From: Pseudarthrobacter oxydans
GTDB lineage: Bacteria > Actinomycetota > Actinomycetes > Actinomycetales > Micrococcaceae
Length of the DNA: 64,000 nt
Direction of reading: 5' to 3'
Assembly: GCF_013314975.1 (NCBI RefSeq)
Contig: NZ_JABTYH010000026.1
Span: 1 to 64,000, forward strand
Position 1 is the stretch's first letter, and every line of letters begins with the position of its first letter. Both the position numbers and the translations under genes were made by a program. This document shows positions 1 to 8,116 of this stretch, piece after piece. Below the pieces are notes generated by a model. The model did no database searches, was not told where the DNA came from, and saw only the letters and a list, made by a program, of their open reading frames with translations.

Positions 1-694
1 CGGGGCAGCCGTCCGGCCCGCACGCCCCGCCCTCCGCGGAATTGACCAGTACCAGCGGGTTGGCGTCCTGCCATGCCTGGTCCAAGGCTGCAGAGAACGT
101 CTCGGTCGGCTGGGCCCCGGAGAGGCCAAACTTCCGGTCAATGACGAAGAACGGCACGCCGCTGATGCCCAGGGACCGGCCCTCTTCGACGTCAAAGCGG
201 ACGTCATCCGCGTACTTGTCGGTGGTGAACAGCTCGTCCACCTCGGCCCGGCCGATGCCCAGTTCCATCGCCAGGGACGTCAGGTATTCGCGGCTGCCGA
301 TGTCCTTGCCATGCTCGAAGTGGTCACTGAGCAGGCGCTCCTTGGCGGCGTCCTGCCTGCCGTGCGCGGCAGCGAGATGGATCAGGCGGTGTGCGGTGAA
401 GCTGTTGGCCACGACCACGGAATCGAAGCGGTAGTTCAGCCCCTCACCGCTGGCCTCCCGGGCCACATGGTCGAACATCTGTGAAACCTGCTCCCGCGGC
501 ATGCCCTTGCGGGTGCTGAGGTAGTCCAGTTCGGTTCCGTCGTAGTGCTCAGGAAGGGCGGGGTCCAGCTGATAGCTACGCCAGGTCACCTCCACCGCAT
601 CCCGGTGCGGAAACGCCGCCAGGGCGGCTTCAAAGCGGCGCTTGCCGATGAAGCACCACGGGCACGCGACGTCGGACCAGATCTCAATCTTCAT
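1..694 (-). CDS. DsbA family oxidoreductase, FrnE-like (3' end cut by window edge)
   Basis: Thioredoxin-fold disulfide oxidoreductase/isomerase of the DsbA/FrnE family (COG2761). The protein starts MKIEIWSDVACPWCFIGK, giving the redox motif CPWC at residues 11-14 with the tryptophan typical of FrnE. A helical insertion follows, then the cis-Pro region around 'GISGVPFFVIDRKFGLSGAQ', which is a strong family match. About 231 residues are visible, close to the usual 210-240, so only the last few codons should lie outside the window. The visible C-terminus, GGACGPDGCP, holds two extra cysteines, a feature of some FrnE proteins that have a second C-terminal redox pair. No signal peptide is seen, so it is probably cytosolic. 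It stands alone, divergent from the glycosyltransferase at 917. Family confidence is high; the substrate is unknown. Confidence 0.9.
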   Translation of the reverse strand, partial: MKIEIWSDVACPWCFIGKRRFEAALAAFPHRDAVEVTWRSYQLDPALPEHYDGTELDYLSTRKGMPREQVSQMFDHVAREASGEGLNYRFDSVVVANSFTAHRLIHLAAAHGRQDAAKERLLSDHFEHGKDIGSREYLTSLAMELGIGRAEVDELFTTDKYADDVRFDVEEGRSLGISGVPFFVIDRKFGLSGAQPTETFSAALDQAWQDANPLVLVNSAEGGACGPDGCP

Positions 695-916
695 ACCTGG
701 GACAACCCGGTGGCGCGCGGCGTCATTCCGGCGGCCGTTGTTAGGTACCCCACAGTAGGGCTTGTGCTGCGGCCCTGTTAGGGCGATAGTCGGAGCAAGG
801 TTAAGCAAACGCCCTCGGAGAGCTGTTCCGAATCGCCATGCGGACCGTCGAACGGATCCGATGGAAATGCCAGGACACCTGGGGATCCCGGCCTGTCAAA
901 ATCCTGGAGGCCAGGA

Positions 917-1981
917 ATGCGGATAGGACTTGTTGCGGGACCGTGGATCCCGATTCCACCTGTGACCTACGGGGGCATTGAACGGGTAGTGGACAACCTG
1001 GCCCGGGGGTTCGTGGCAGCAGGCCATGAGGTTTTGCTGGCAGCGCCCTCGGACAGCACCTGCCCTGTCCCGCTCGTGGCGGGCATGCAGGACTCGGCAC
1101 CGCATGAACTGGGTTCCACCACCTCGGAACTCAGCCACGTCGTCAGGGCTTACAAAAGCCTTGGGAGCGTGGACATCATCCATGACCACACAATGGCGGG
1201 GCCCCTTTACGTGCATTCTCCCCAGGGGACGCCAGTGGTGACCACTATCCACGGCCCACTCAATGCGCATGCTGTGGACATCTACGGGGCCATCGCGCGC
1301 CGCCGGGCCGCCATCATCGCAATCTCCCGGGACCAGGCCTCGCATGCCCCCGAGGTGCCGATCACCCGCGTCATCCATCACGGCATGGACGTTTCCTCGG
1401 TGCCGGTGGGTGCCGGCGATGGCGGCTACTTGTGCTTTGTAGGGCGGTCCTGCCCGGACAAAGGGCTGCTGGAAGCCATCGTGATCGCCCGCGAGGCCGG
1501 TATGCCGCTGCGGATCGCCGTGAAGATGCGCGAACCCGCTGAACTCCGGTACTTCCACGAGGTCATTGAGCCGCTGCTTGGGCCAAACGAGGATTTCGTG
1601 GGGGAGGTGGATGACGCGACCAAGTACCGGCTGATGGGCGGGGCGCTGGCCTTCCTGAACCCCATCCAGTGGTCTGAGCCGTTCGGGCTGGTGATGATCG
1701 AGGCGCTGGCCACCGGCACGCCGGTCATCGGGACAAAGATTGGTTCTGCCCCGGAGATTGTCGACCACGGACGTACGGGCTTTCTCGGCAAAACCGGGGA
1801 CCTGGCCCGTTTCGCCGGGGCTGCTGCCGGGCTGGACAGGGCTGCCTGCCGCAGGGTTGTGGCGGAGCGCTTCAGCGTGGAGCGCATGGTGGGCCAGCAC
1901 CTCCGGCTGTTCACGGAACTGATCGAAAGCAGAATGCCTGGAGGGGTTCCGGATACCGCACACGTGCACCAGAATCTTTAA
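917..1981 (+). CDS. GT4 family glycosyltransferase
   Basis: A 354-residue GT-B glycosyltransferase of CAZy family GT4. The N-terminus MRIGLVAGPWIPIPPVTYGG carries the glycine-rich acceptor/nucleotide loop and continues ERVV. The C-terminal domain opens with 'FVGRSCPDKGLLEAI' near residue 175. The retaining-enzyme EX7E motif is visible as EPFGLVMIE at about residues 254-262, followed by 'ALATGTPVIG'. A good ribosome-binding site (GGAGG, 7 nt before the ATG) supports the start at 917. No membrane segment is seen. It lies 59 bp upstream of an amylo-alpha-1,6-glucosidase-type enzyme in the same direction, so the two are probably cotranscribed and may act on the same alpha-glucan or compatible-solute glycoside; this role is inferred from context only. 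The donor and acceptor sugars cannot be told from the sequence. Confidence 0.9.
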   Translation: MRIGLVAGPWIPIPPVTYGGIERVVDNLARGFVAAGHEVLLAAPSDSTCPVPLVAGMQDSAPHELGSTTSELSHVVRAYKSLGSVDIIHDHTMAGPLYVHSPQGTPVVTTIHGPLNAHAVDIYGAIARRRAAIIAISRDQASHAPEVPITRVIHHGMDVSSVPVGAGDGGYLCFVGRSCPDKGLLEAIVIAREAGMPLRIAVKMREPAELRYFHEVIEPLLGPNEDFVGEVDDATKYRLMGGALAFLNPIQWSEPFGLVMIEALATGTPVIGTKIGSAPEIVDHGRTGFLGKTGDLARFAGAAAGLDRAACRRVVAERFSVERMVGQHLRLFTELIESRMPGGVPDTAHVHQNL

Positions 1982-2023
1982 GGGGCCGGCGGTCCTCGCA
2001 GCCCCGGCAGCGTCCACTCCCTG

Positions 2024-2040
2024 AAGGAAGGAGTCCTTCC
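2024..2040 (+). promoter_or_regulatory. Hairpin occluding the ribosome-binding site of the GDE-like gene
   Basis: The Shine-Dalgarno sequence AAGGAAGGAG is directly followed by TCCTTCC and then the ATG at 2041. GGAAGG (2026-2031) can pair with CCTTCC (2035-2040) over an AGT loop, or as GGAAGGA/TCCTTCC around one G. The ribosome-binding site is therefore inside a stem that ends at the start codon. This could lower initiation, or couple it to translation arriving from the upstream glycosyltransferase. The pairing is seen in the sequence; the effect is inferred. Confidence 0.45.
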
Positions 2041-4179
2041 ATGACCGCGTGGAACGAAGACACCGAGGCAGGTGCGGCCGAGTCCGGTTCCGTGACAGTG
2101 CTGGAGGGGTCCTCATTCTGCATCTCGTCCGGGACCGGGGACATCAGTGCCGACGGCGGCACGAACGGTGTTTTCTTCCAGGACACCCGCATCATTTCCC
2201 ACTGGGTGCTGCGGGTCAACGGCGTGCTGCGGGAGCCGCTCTCGGCCCAGCGGCCAAAGCCTTTCGAGGCCACGTTCGTTGGCCGTGCGAAGTGGCCGGA
2301 CGGCCGGTTCGACAGCCCCCTGGTGGTCCGGCAGGTCCGCCACATCGGGCCGGGCTTGCAGGATGACATCACGCTGGAGAACTACTCGGCGGAGCCCGTT
2401 GAATGTGACATTGAGCTTCTTGTGGCCGCTGACCAGGCTGATCTCTTCGACGTCAAGGGCGGACGGATTCCCGGTACACACGAAACCACCCGGTCTGTCC
2501 GGGACGGCCAGCTGGTCATCGAAAGCGTCCGTGACGGGCAGCAGCGGGGAACGGCGGTGCGTGCCCGGGGAGCCGATGTCAGCCTGGATGGTCTTCGGTT
2601 CCGGGCAACGGTCCCTGCCCGCGGCAAATGGTCCACCAGCATCATTGTGGTACCCCTGATCAACGGCCAGGGGCCCGCCGAAGCCTTTACCGAGACCGGG
2701 CTTCCGCATCATCGGGAAGGCGTCCGGCGGCACCACCGCTGGGAGCAGAACGTTCCCGTGATTACCGTGGCGGACGCCAACCTGCAGGCTGTTCTCAACC
2801 GCAGCCAAAGCGACCTGGGTTCACTCCGGATTTTTGACCCCCATCACCCCGAACGGGCAGCCGTGGCGGCGGGTGCGCCATGGTTCATGGCTCTGTTCGG
2901 ACGGGACTCCATCCTGTCCTCCTATATGAGCCTTATGGTTGATCCACAACTGGCTGCCGGAACGCTGCAGACCCTGGCAGGCCTCCAGGGGACGAAAGTT
3001 GACAAGGACTCGGAGGAAGAGCCCGGGCGCATCCCGCATGAAGTGCGGCTTGGCGTCACCGCGGGCCTGGCTGTCGGCGGAACCGCCTATTACGGCACCG
3101 CCGACGCCACGCCGCTGTTCGCTGCCCTCGTTGGCGAACTCAGCAGGTGGGGGCTGTCAAAGGACGTCGTGGAACCTCTGCTGCCCCACGTGGACCGCGC
3201 ACTGGAGTGGATCGAGCATTACGGTGACCGTGACGGCGACGGGTTTGTGGAGTACCTCCGTCCCAATGACCATGGACTCATCAACCAAGGGTGGAAGGAC
3301 TCCTGGGACGGCATCAACTTCGCGGACGGAACCATGGCAGAGGCGCCCATCGCCCTCTGCGAAGTCCAGGCATACGTCTACAGCGCCTACGTGGGCCGGT
3401 CCCTGCTGGCCCGCTGGACCGGCGACCACGCCCTGGAACAGCACTGGGAGGGCCGCGCGGAGCAGTTGAAGGCTGCTTTCAACGAAAAGTTCTGGCTGCC
3501 GGACAAGGGCTATTTCGCTGTTGCGCTGGACAAGGACAAGCGGCCCGTGGATGCCTGTACGTCAAACATGGGGCACTGCCTGTGGATGGGCATCGTGGAC
3601 GAGGACAAGGCGCCGTCCGTCGTGGAGCACCTGATGTCGCCCCAGATGTTTACCGGCTGGGGTATCCGCACCCTGGCCTCCGACATGGGCGCGTACAACC
3701 CGGTCAGCTACCACAACGGTTCCGTCTGGCCCCACGATTCGGCCCTGGTTGCCACCGGGCTGATGCGCTACGGGTTCGTTGAGGAAGCCCGGCGGCTCGC
3801 CACCGGCATCATTGACGCCGCTGAGCACTTCGACGGCAGGCTGCCCGAACTTTTTTGCGGGTTTGACCGCGGCGAATTCCCCGGCCCCGTCCCCTATCCG
3901 ACGGCATGCTCACCTCAGGCGTGGGCTGCTGCGGCACCGATACAGCTGATCCGCGCCCTGCTCCGGTTCGACCCCGTGTTCACGCGCGGAGTGGTCCACC
4001 TGGCGCCGATCCTGCCCGAGGATATGGGCGACTTCCAGGCCGCGAACGTCCTGCTGGACACCTCCCGGGTCACCATCAGGGCCCACGGTACCGGCGGCAG
4101 CATCGACGGCCTGCCGCCGGGCCTCAAGCTCATCGCCGAACCGCGCCCGCACTTGGCCTACCCGCCCCGGAACGCCTGA
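2041..4179 (+). CDS. Amylo-alpha-1,6-glucosidase / glycogen debranching-type protein
   Basis: A 712-residue protein of the prokaryotic glycogen-debranching/amylo-alpha-1,6-glucosidase group. It has an N-terminal beta-rich domain (GDE_N_bis type, about residues 15-210, 'GDISADGGTNGVFFQDTRII') and a C-terminal (alpha/alpha)6-barrel like trehalase and GH15/GH63 enzymes. In the barrel, 'PWFMALFGRDSILSSYMSL' at about residues 279-298 and 'QGWKDSWDGINFADG' near 418-432 hold the acidic residues typical of the active site, and 'PVSYHNGSVWPHDSALVA' is a further hallmark. No signal peptide is visible, so it should act on an intracellular alpha-glucan. Length matches the family. Its Shine-Dalgarno is buried in a small hairpin next to the start codon. 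Substrate (glycogen, maltodextrin or a compatible-solute glucoside) is not decided by the sequence. Confidence 0.88.
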   Translation: MTAWNEDTEAGAAESGSVTVLEGSSFCISSGTGDISADGGTNGVFFQDTRIISHWVLRVNGVLREPLSAQRPKPFEATFVGRAKWPDGRFDSPLVVRQVRHIGPGLQDDITLENYSAEPVECDIELLVAADQADLFDVKGGRIPGTHETTRSVRDGQLVIESVRDGQQRGTAVRARGADVSLDGLRFRATVPARGKWSTSIIVVPLINGQGPAEAFTETGLPHHREGVRRHHRWEQNVPVITVADANLQAVLNRSQSDLGSLRIFDPHHPERAAVAAGAPWFMALFGRDSILSSYMSLMVDPQLAAGTLQTLAGLQGTKVDKDSEEEPGRIPHEVRLGVTAGLAVGGTAYYGTADATPLFAALVGELSRWGLSKDVVEPLLPHVDRALEWIEHYGDRDGDGFVEYLRPNDHGLINQGWKDSWDGINFADGTMAEAPIALCEVQAYVYSAYVGRSLLARWTGDHALEQHWEGRAEQLKAAFNEKFWLPDKGYFAVALDKDKRPVDACTSNMGHCLWMGIVDEDKAPSVVEHLMSPQMFTGWGIRTLASDMGAYNPVSYHNGSVWPHDSALVATGLMRYGFVEEARRLATGIIDAAEHFDGRLPELFCGFDRGEFPGPVPYPTACSPQAWAAAAPIQLIRALLRFDPVFTRGVVHLAPILPEDMGDFQAANVLLDTSRVTIRAHGTGGSIDGLPPGLKLIAEPRPHLAYPPRNA

Positions 4180-4218
4180 GATCGGGCAGGCGGAGCCGTG
4201 GACCGGCCGGGCAGTCCT

Positions 4219-4749
4219 TCAGGGAACCTCCCGCTCAAGCACGAAGTCGTGTTCAACCGCGCTGCCCAGCCGGAACGACTTGGTACCCACTTTCCGGAAC
4301 CCGGACTTCTCATAAAACCGGATGGCCCGGGCGTTCTGGCTGTTGACTCCCAGCCAGACGGCCCGGCCGCCGGCTTCCGCCGCCGCCCGGAGGCTGGCGT
4401 GCATCAGCTCGGCGGCGGCCCCGAGCCCGTGGTGTTCAGGGTGGACGTAGCACTTGCTCAGCTCCACTGACGGCATGATTCCCAGTGCCGAAACGACGTC
4501 CGGGTCTTCGGCCGGCCGGTTCACCAGCAGGCTGTAGCCGCGCAGCCCGCCGCCGTCGATCACCAGGATGGTGGTGTCCGGATCGGCCAGGTAGTCCTGG
4601 AAGTGCCGTTCGCTGAGCGTGTTCGCAAGGTGCGCTGCGATGTCATCAGGTGACGCTGACGGCGGGCACGCCAGCGGAAAGGTGACGGCCGCCAGCGCAG
4701 CCAGCGCGCCGGCGTCGTCCGCTGTTGCCTTTCGGATGGAAGAGGTCAT
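4219..4749 (-). CDS. GNAT family N-acetyltransferase
   Basis: A 176-residue GCN5-related N-acetyltransferase. The acetyl-CoA site is visible as strand beta4 'VELSKCYVHPEHHGLGAAAE' (about residues 94-113), with the Q/R-x-x-G-x-G/A pyrophosphate loop read as HHGLGAA. It is followed by 'ARAIRFYEKSGFRKVGTKSF', the usual C-terminal part with Asn-to-Tyr spacing. It runs in the same direction as the sugar cluster that ends at 4784 but is probably a separate unit. There is no clear Shine-Dalgarno, and TAAAAT lies exactly 6 nt before the ATG, so it may have its own leaderless transcript. The acceptor substrate is not predictable. Confidence 0.88.
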   Translation of the reverse strand: MTSSIRKATADDAGALAALAAVTFPLACPPSASPDDIAAHLANTLSERHFQDYLADPDTTILVIDGGGLRGYSLLVNRPAEDPDVVSALGIMPSVELSKCYVHPEHHGLGAAAELMHASLRAAAEAGGRAVWLGVNSQNARAIRFYEKSGFRKVGTKSFRLGSAVEHDFVLEREVP

Positions 4750-4770
4750 GCAGGGATTTTACGTCCCTGC
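4750..4770 (-). terminator. Small hairpin between the sugar cluster and the GNAT gene; contains a possible -10 box
   Basis: GCAGGGA (4750-4756) and TCCCTGC (4764-4770) form a 7-bp stem over a TTTTACG loop, directly before the GNAT start codon on the minus strand. Read on the minus strand the loop and stem include TAAAAT, 6 nt before the ATG, the spacing expected for the -10 box of a leaderless actinobacterial gene. The element could attenuate readthrough from the upstream sugar operon, or it could be the GNAT promoter. The sequence does not decide between the two. Confidence 0.35.
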
Positions 4771-4783
4771 CGACTCTTCGCGG

Positions 4784-5779
4784 TTACTGCTTGAAGGCGG
4801 CGTCGAAGGAGGTGTTCGACGCCGGGAAGTCGAACTTTTTGAGGGCGGCGAGGGCTTCGGGGGCGCCATGGAGGCGGTCCATGCCGGCGTCTTCCCACTC
4901 GACCGAGATGGGGCCGTCGTAGCCGATCGCGGACAGCGCGCGGAAGGACGCTTCCCAGGGGACGTCGCCGCGTCCGGCGGAGACGAAGTCCCAGCCGCGG
5001 CGGGGATCGCCCCAGGGGAGGTGGGAGCCCATGACGGTGTTGCGGCCTGTCTGGCGGACCTTGGTGTCCTTGCAGTCCACGTGGTAGATCCGGTCCTTGA
5101 AGTCCCAGATGAAGGAGACCGGGTCGATGCCCTGCCACATCATGTGCGAGGGGTCCCAGTTCAGGCCGAACGCTTCCCGGTGCCCGATCGCTTCGAGGGT
5201 CCGGACGGTGGTCCAGTAGTCGTAGGCGATTTCGGAGGGGTGGACCTCGTGGGCGAACCGGACGCCGCATTCGTCGAAGACGTCCAGGATGGGGTTCCAG
5301 CGGTCGGCGAAGTCCTGGTAGCCGGCGTCGATGACCTTCTCCGGGACGGGCGGGAACATGGCGACGTACTGCCAGATGGAGGAGCCGGTGAAGCCGACGA
5401 CGGTGTCCACGCCGAGTGCCTTGGCGAGCCGGGCGGTGTGCTGCATTTCCTCGGCGGCGCGCTGGCGGACGCCCTCGGGGTCGCCGTCACCCCAGACCTT
5501 CGGCCCCACGATGGCCTGGTGGCGGAAGTCGATGGGGTCATCGCAGACGGCCTGGCCCTTGAGGTGGTTGGAGATGGCCCAGACCTTGAGGTTGTACTTC
5601 TCCAGCAGGGCGAGCTTGGACTCGACGTAGCCGGGCTCGTCCCAGCGCCAGGCGTCCAGGTGGTCTCCGGAGACGGCGATTTCCAGGCCGTCGTAGCCCC
5701 AGCCCGAGGCGAGTCTGGCAACTTCCTCGAGCGGCAGGTCGGCCCACTGGCCGGTGAACAGGGTAAACGGGCGGGTCAT
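4784..5779 (-). CDS. Sugar phosphate isomerase/epimerase-type TIM-barrel protein
   Basis: A 331-residue AP-endonuclease-2/xylose-isomerase-like TIM barrel (IolE/hexulose-isomerase superfamily). The N-terminus MTRPFTLFTGQWADLPLEEV leads into 'GYDGLEIAVSGDHLDAW', a typical first half-barrel. Metal-ligand positions are visible in 'FAHEVHPSEI' (Glu/His), 'GLNWDPSHMMWQG' (Asp/His), 'IYHVDCKD' and 'ISVEWEDAGMD' (final Glu), the usual E-D-H-E set. The start at 5779 is chosen because it leaves one base between its ATG and the stop of the upstream dehydrogenase; a longer reading frame exists but would overlap that gene deeply. It is the last gene of the four-gene cluster 8865-4784. Candidate roles are inositol/keto-sugar isomerisation or processing of 3-keto-glycosides made by the neighbouring dehydrogenases. 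The substrate is unknown. Confidence 0.88.
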   Translation of the reverse strand: MTRPFTLFTGQWADLPLEEVARLASGWGYDGLEIAVSGDHLDAWRWDEPGYVESKLALLEKYNLKVWAISNHLKGQAVCDDPIDFRHQAIVGPKVWGDGDPEGVRQRAAEEMQHTARLAKALGVDTVVGFTGSSIWQYVAMFPPVPEKVIDAGYQDFADRWNPILDVFDECGVRFAHEVHPSEIAYDYWTTVRTLEAIGHREAFGLNWDPSHMMWQGIDPVSFIWDFKDRIYHVDCKDTKVRQTGRNTVMGSHLPWGDPRRGWDFVSAGRGDVPWEASFRALSAIGYDGPISVEWEDAGMDRLHGAPEALAALKKFDFPASNTSFDAAFKQ

Positions 5780-5780
5780 G

Positions 5781-6989
5781 TCAGGCTCCTTCGGTGGTAC
5801 CGGCTGTGCCGGCTGCCGGGGTTGCGGCGGGGGAGAGTTGGACCAGGGTGCTGTTGGACGCGGCGGACTGCTCCACCGCGTCCAGGATGCGCTGGACTTC
5901 CAGTCCGTCCTCGAACGACGGCGATGGCGCGGTTCCGGAGCTGACGGCCAGCAGGAAGTCGCGCACCTCGTGCGTGAAGGTGTGCTCCCAGCCGATGATG
6001 TGGCCCTGCGGCCACCACGCATCCACGTAGGGGTGCTCCGGCTCGCTGACCAGGATCCTCCGGAAGCCCTGCTCCCGGGCGGGGGCGGTGGCGTCCAGGA
6101 ACTGGAGTTCGTTGAGGTTTTCCAGGTCGAACCGGAGGGCTCCCTTGTCGCCGAAAACCTCGAGCTGGAGGGAGTTTTTCCGGCCGGTGGCCACCCGGGA
6201 TGCCTCCACTGAGGCGATCGCTCCGGAGGCGAGGGACAGCGTAGCCCAGGCGGCGTCGTCGACCGTTACGTCCTCCAGCCCGCCTGCCTGACCGCCCGTG
6301 CCGGGGCGGCGGTTCACGAAAGTGTGCACACGGCCCGAGACTTCCGTGACCCGGTCATCGAGCAGGAACAGGACCTGGTCGATCGCGTGGGAGGCGATGT
6401 CGCCGAGCGCGCCGGAGCCCGCGGTTTCCTTCTTCAGCCGCCAGGACATCGGCGCCTGGTCATCCGCGAGCCAGTCCTGGAGGTAAGCGGCGCGGACGTG
6501 CCTGACTGTTCCGATCCTGCCCTCGGCGATGAGCTCTTTGGCCAGGGCGAGGGCCGGGACCCTGCGGTAGTTGAACCCGACCATCGACTGCACGCCCTTG
6601 GACCGGGCATGTGCTGCGGCGGCGGTCATGGCTTCAGCCTCGGCCATTGTGTTGGCCAGCGGCTTCTCCAGCAGGACGTGCTTGCCGGCATCCAGGGCGG
6701 CGATGGCGATTTCCGCGTGCATCCAGCCGGGTGCGCACACATCGATGATGTGGATGTCGTCCCGGTCCAGGACAGTCCGCCAGTCCGTGGCGGTTTCTGC
6801 CCACCCGTACTTGGCGGCGGCCTCCGCAACGGCTGCGGCATCCCGGCCCACCAGGACCTTCTGCTCGAACGCGGGGACGTCGAAGTAGCTGGCCACGTTC
6901 CGCCACGCATTGGAGTGCGCCTTGCCCATGAAGGCGTAGCCGATCATGGCCACGCCCAGCGGCGCGGTGGTGCCTGCGTCCGGGCTCAT
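5781..6989 (-). CDS. Gfo/Idh/MocA family oxidoreductase (first of two)
   Basis: A 402-residue NAD(P)-dependent sugar/polyol dehydrogenase. The N-terminal Rossmann motif reads GYAFMGKAHSNAW (about residues 17-29), the variant seen in myo-inositol-dehydrogenase-like and 3-keto-sugar-forming members. The family's catalytic lysine is in 'LLEKPLANTM' (about residue 110). The C-terminal alpha/beta domain holds 'LGDIASHAIDQVLFLL', with the conserved D and H/Q. The gene overlaps the next Gfo/Idh gene by 4 bp (ATGA) and is separated from the downstream TIM-barrel gene by a single base, so translation is probably coupled. It is only distantly similar to its partner at 6986-8116, so the pair more likely performs two different oxidoreductions than represents a recent duplication. 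Confidence 0.9.
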   Translation of the reverse strand: MSPDAGTTAPLGVAMIGYAFMGKAHSNAWRNVASYFDVPAFEQKVLVGRDAAAVAEAAAKYGWAETATDWRTVLDRDDIHIIDVCAPGWMHAEIAIAALDAGKHVLLEKPLANTMAEAEAMTAAAAHARSKGVQSMVGFNYRRVPALALAKELIAEGRIGTVRHVRAAYLQDWLADDQAPMSWRLKKETAGSGALGDIASHAIDQVLFLLDDRVTEVSGRVHTFVNRRPGTGGQAGGLEDVTVDDAAWATLSLASGAIASVEASRVATGRKNSLQLEVFGDKGALRFDLENLNELQFLDATAPAREQGFRRILVSEPEHPYVDAWWPQGHIIGWEHTFTHEVRDFLLAVSSGTAPSPSFEDGLEVQRILDAVEQSAASNSTLVQLSPAATPAAGTAGTTEGA

Positions 6990-8116
6990 GCGGAGCCTCC
7001 GAGGGTCAGGGTTTCCGGCGCCCAGTCTTCGGGGAGGGGAGCCGACGCCGGTGCGGAGCTTGCCACGTCCACGAACGTTCCCGAGTCCATGGACTCCGAG
7101 ATGGAGACCATCGCATCCAGCACGTGGTACGCCAGCCCGCCGGTGGCCCGGTGCGGGACACCGGCGCGGAGCGAACGCGCCATGTCCAGGACGCCCATGC
7201 CGCGGCCGTTGGCAGGCCCCGTGGCCGGGATGGTGGTCCAGTCCTCGTCGCCCGCGCGCCAGAGCCTGACGTCGCCGTCGAAGTTGTTGGGGTCCGGCAG
7301 GGACAGGGTGGCCTCCGTCCCGGTGATCTCCACGAAGCCCATCCGCTGGCGGGGGGATTCGAAGGAGAAGACGCTGTGGGAGGATGCTCCGCTCTCGAAC
7401 TGGGCCATCGCTGAGACGTGGGTGGGGACTTCCACCGTGAATTCCTCGCCGGCCTTGGGGCCGGAACCGATGACGCGGACGTCCTTGGCTTTGGACCCGA
7501 CGGCGGCCACCTTGCGGATGGAGCCGAATGCCTGGACCAGGGTGGTGAGGTAGTAGGGGCCCATGTCGAACAGGGGGCCCGCCCCGTACTGGAAAAGGAA
7601 CGCCGGGTTGGGGTGCCAGGACTCCGGTCCGGGCGTCTGGAACGTGGTCATGGCCGTCAGCGGGGTGCCGATGTCGCCGCGCTGGATCAGGCGGAGCGCG
7701 GTCTGGAGGCCGGCGCCGAGGAAGGTATCGGGGGCGCAGCCCAGGCGGATGCCTGCGGAGTCGGCCGTCTTGAGGAGCCCCAGACCCGATTCGCGGTCGA
7801 GGGAAAAGGGCTTCTCGGTCCAGACGTGCTTGCCGGCGTTGACGGCTGCGGTGGCCACCTCAACGTGCGCTGCCGGGATGGTCAGGTTGACGATGATTTC
7901 GACGTCGGGATGGTGAAGCGCCTTTTCCACCCCGCCCCACTCGGCGATTCCGTATTCCTTGGCGCGGGCTTCGGCCGCCTCCTCGAAGAGGTCGGCAATG
8001 ACGTGGACCTTCAGGTCAGGGAACGTGGTGAGGTTGTCCAGGTACTGCTTGCTGATGTTGCCCGCGCCGATGACGCCGACGCCAACCGGGCCCTTGGCCG
8101 TGGAGGGGGTGCTCAT
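6986..8116 (-). CDS. Gfo/Idh/MocA family oxidoreductase (second of two)
   Basis: A 376-residue dehydrogenase of the same superfamily as its downstream neighbour but clearly divergent. The cofactor motif is canonical, 'GVIGAGNISKQYLDNL' near residues 12-27, and the catalytic lysine is in 'WTEKPFSLD' (about residues 94-102). Further conserved segments are 'TFLGAGLQTALRLIQRGDIG' and 'PLFDMGPYYLTTLVQAFG', the region that packs against substrate. It overlaps both neighbours by 4 bp (ATGA junctions at 6986 and 8113), the mark of a coupled operon. Relatives are annotated as inositol 2-dehydrogenase, 1,5-anhydrofructose reductase or glucose-fructose oxidoreductase; none can be assigned here. Confidence 0.9.
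   Translation of the reverse strand: MSTPSTAKGPVGVGVIGAGNISKQYLDNLTTFPDLKVHVIADLFEEAAEARAKEYGIAEWGGVEKALHHPDVEIIVNLTIPAAHVEVATAAVNAGKHVWTEKPFSLDRESGLGLLKTADSAGIRLGCAPDTFLGAGLQTALRLIQRGDIGTPLTAMTTFQTPGPESWHPNPAFLFQYGAGPLFDMGPYYLTTLVQAFGSIRKVAAVGSKAKDVRVIGSGPKAGEEFTVEVPTHVSAMAQFESGASSHSVFSFESPRQRMGFVEITGTEATLSLPDPNNFDGDVRLWRAGDEDWTTIPATGPANGRGMGVLDMARSLRAGVPHRATGGLAYHVLDAMVSISESMDSGTFVDVASSAPASAPLPEDWAPETLTLGGSA

Noticed and set aside
896..2116. Long open frames antisense to the glycosyltransferase
   Set aside because: No ribosome-binding site, no recognisable domain, and full overlap with a well-supported GT4 gene.
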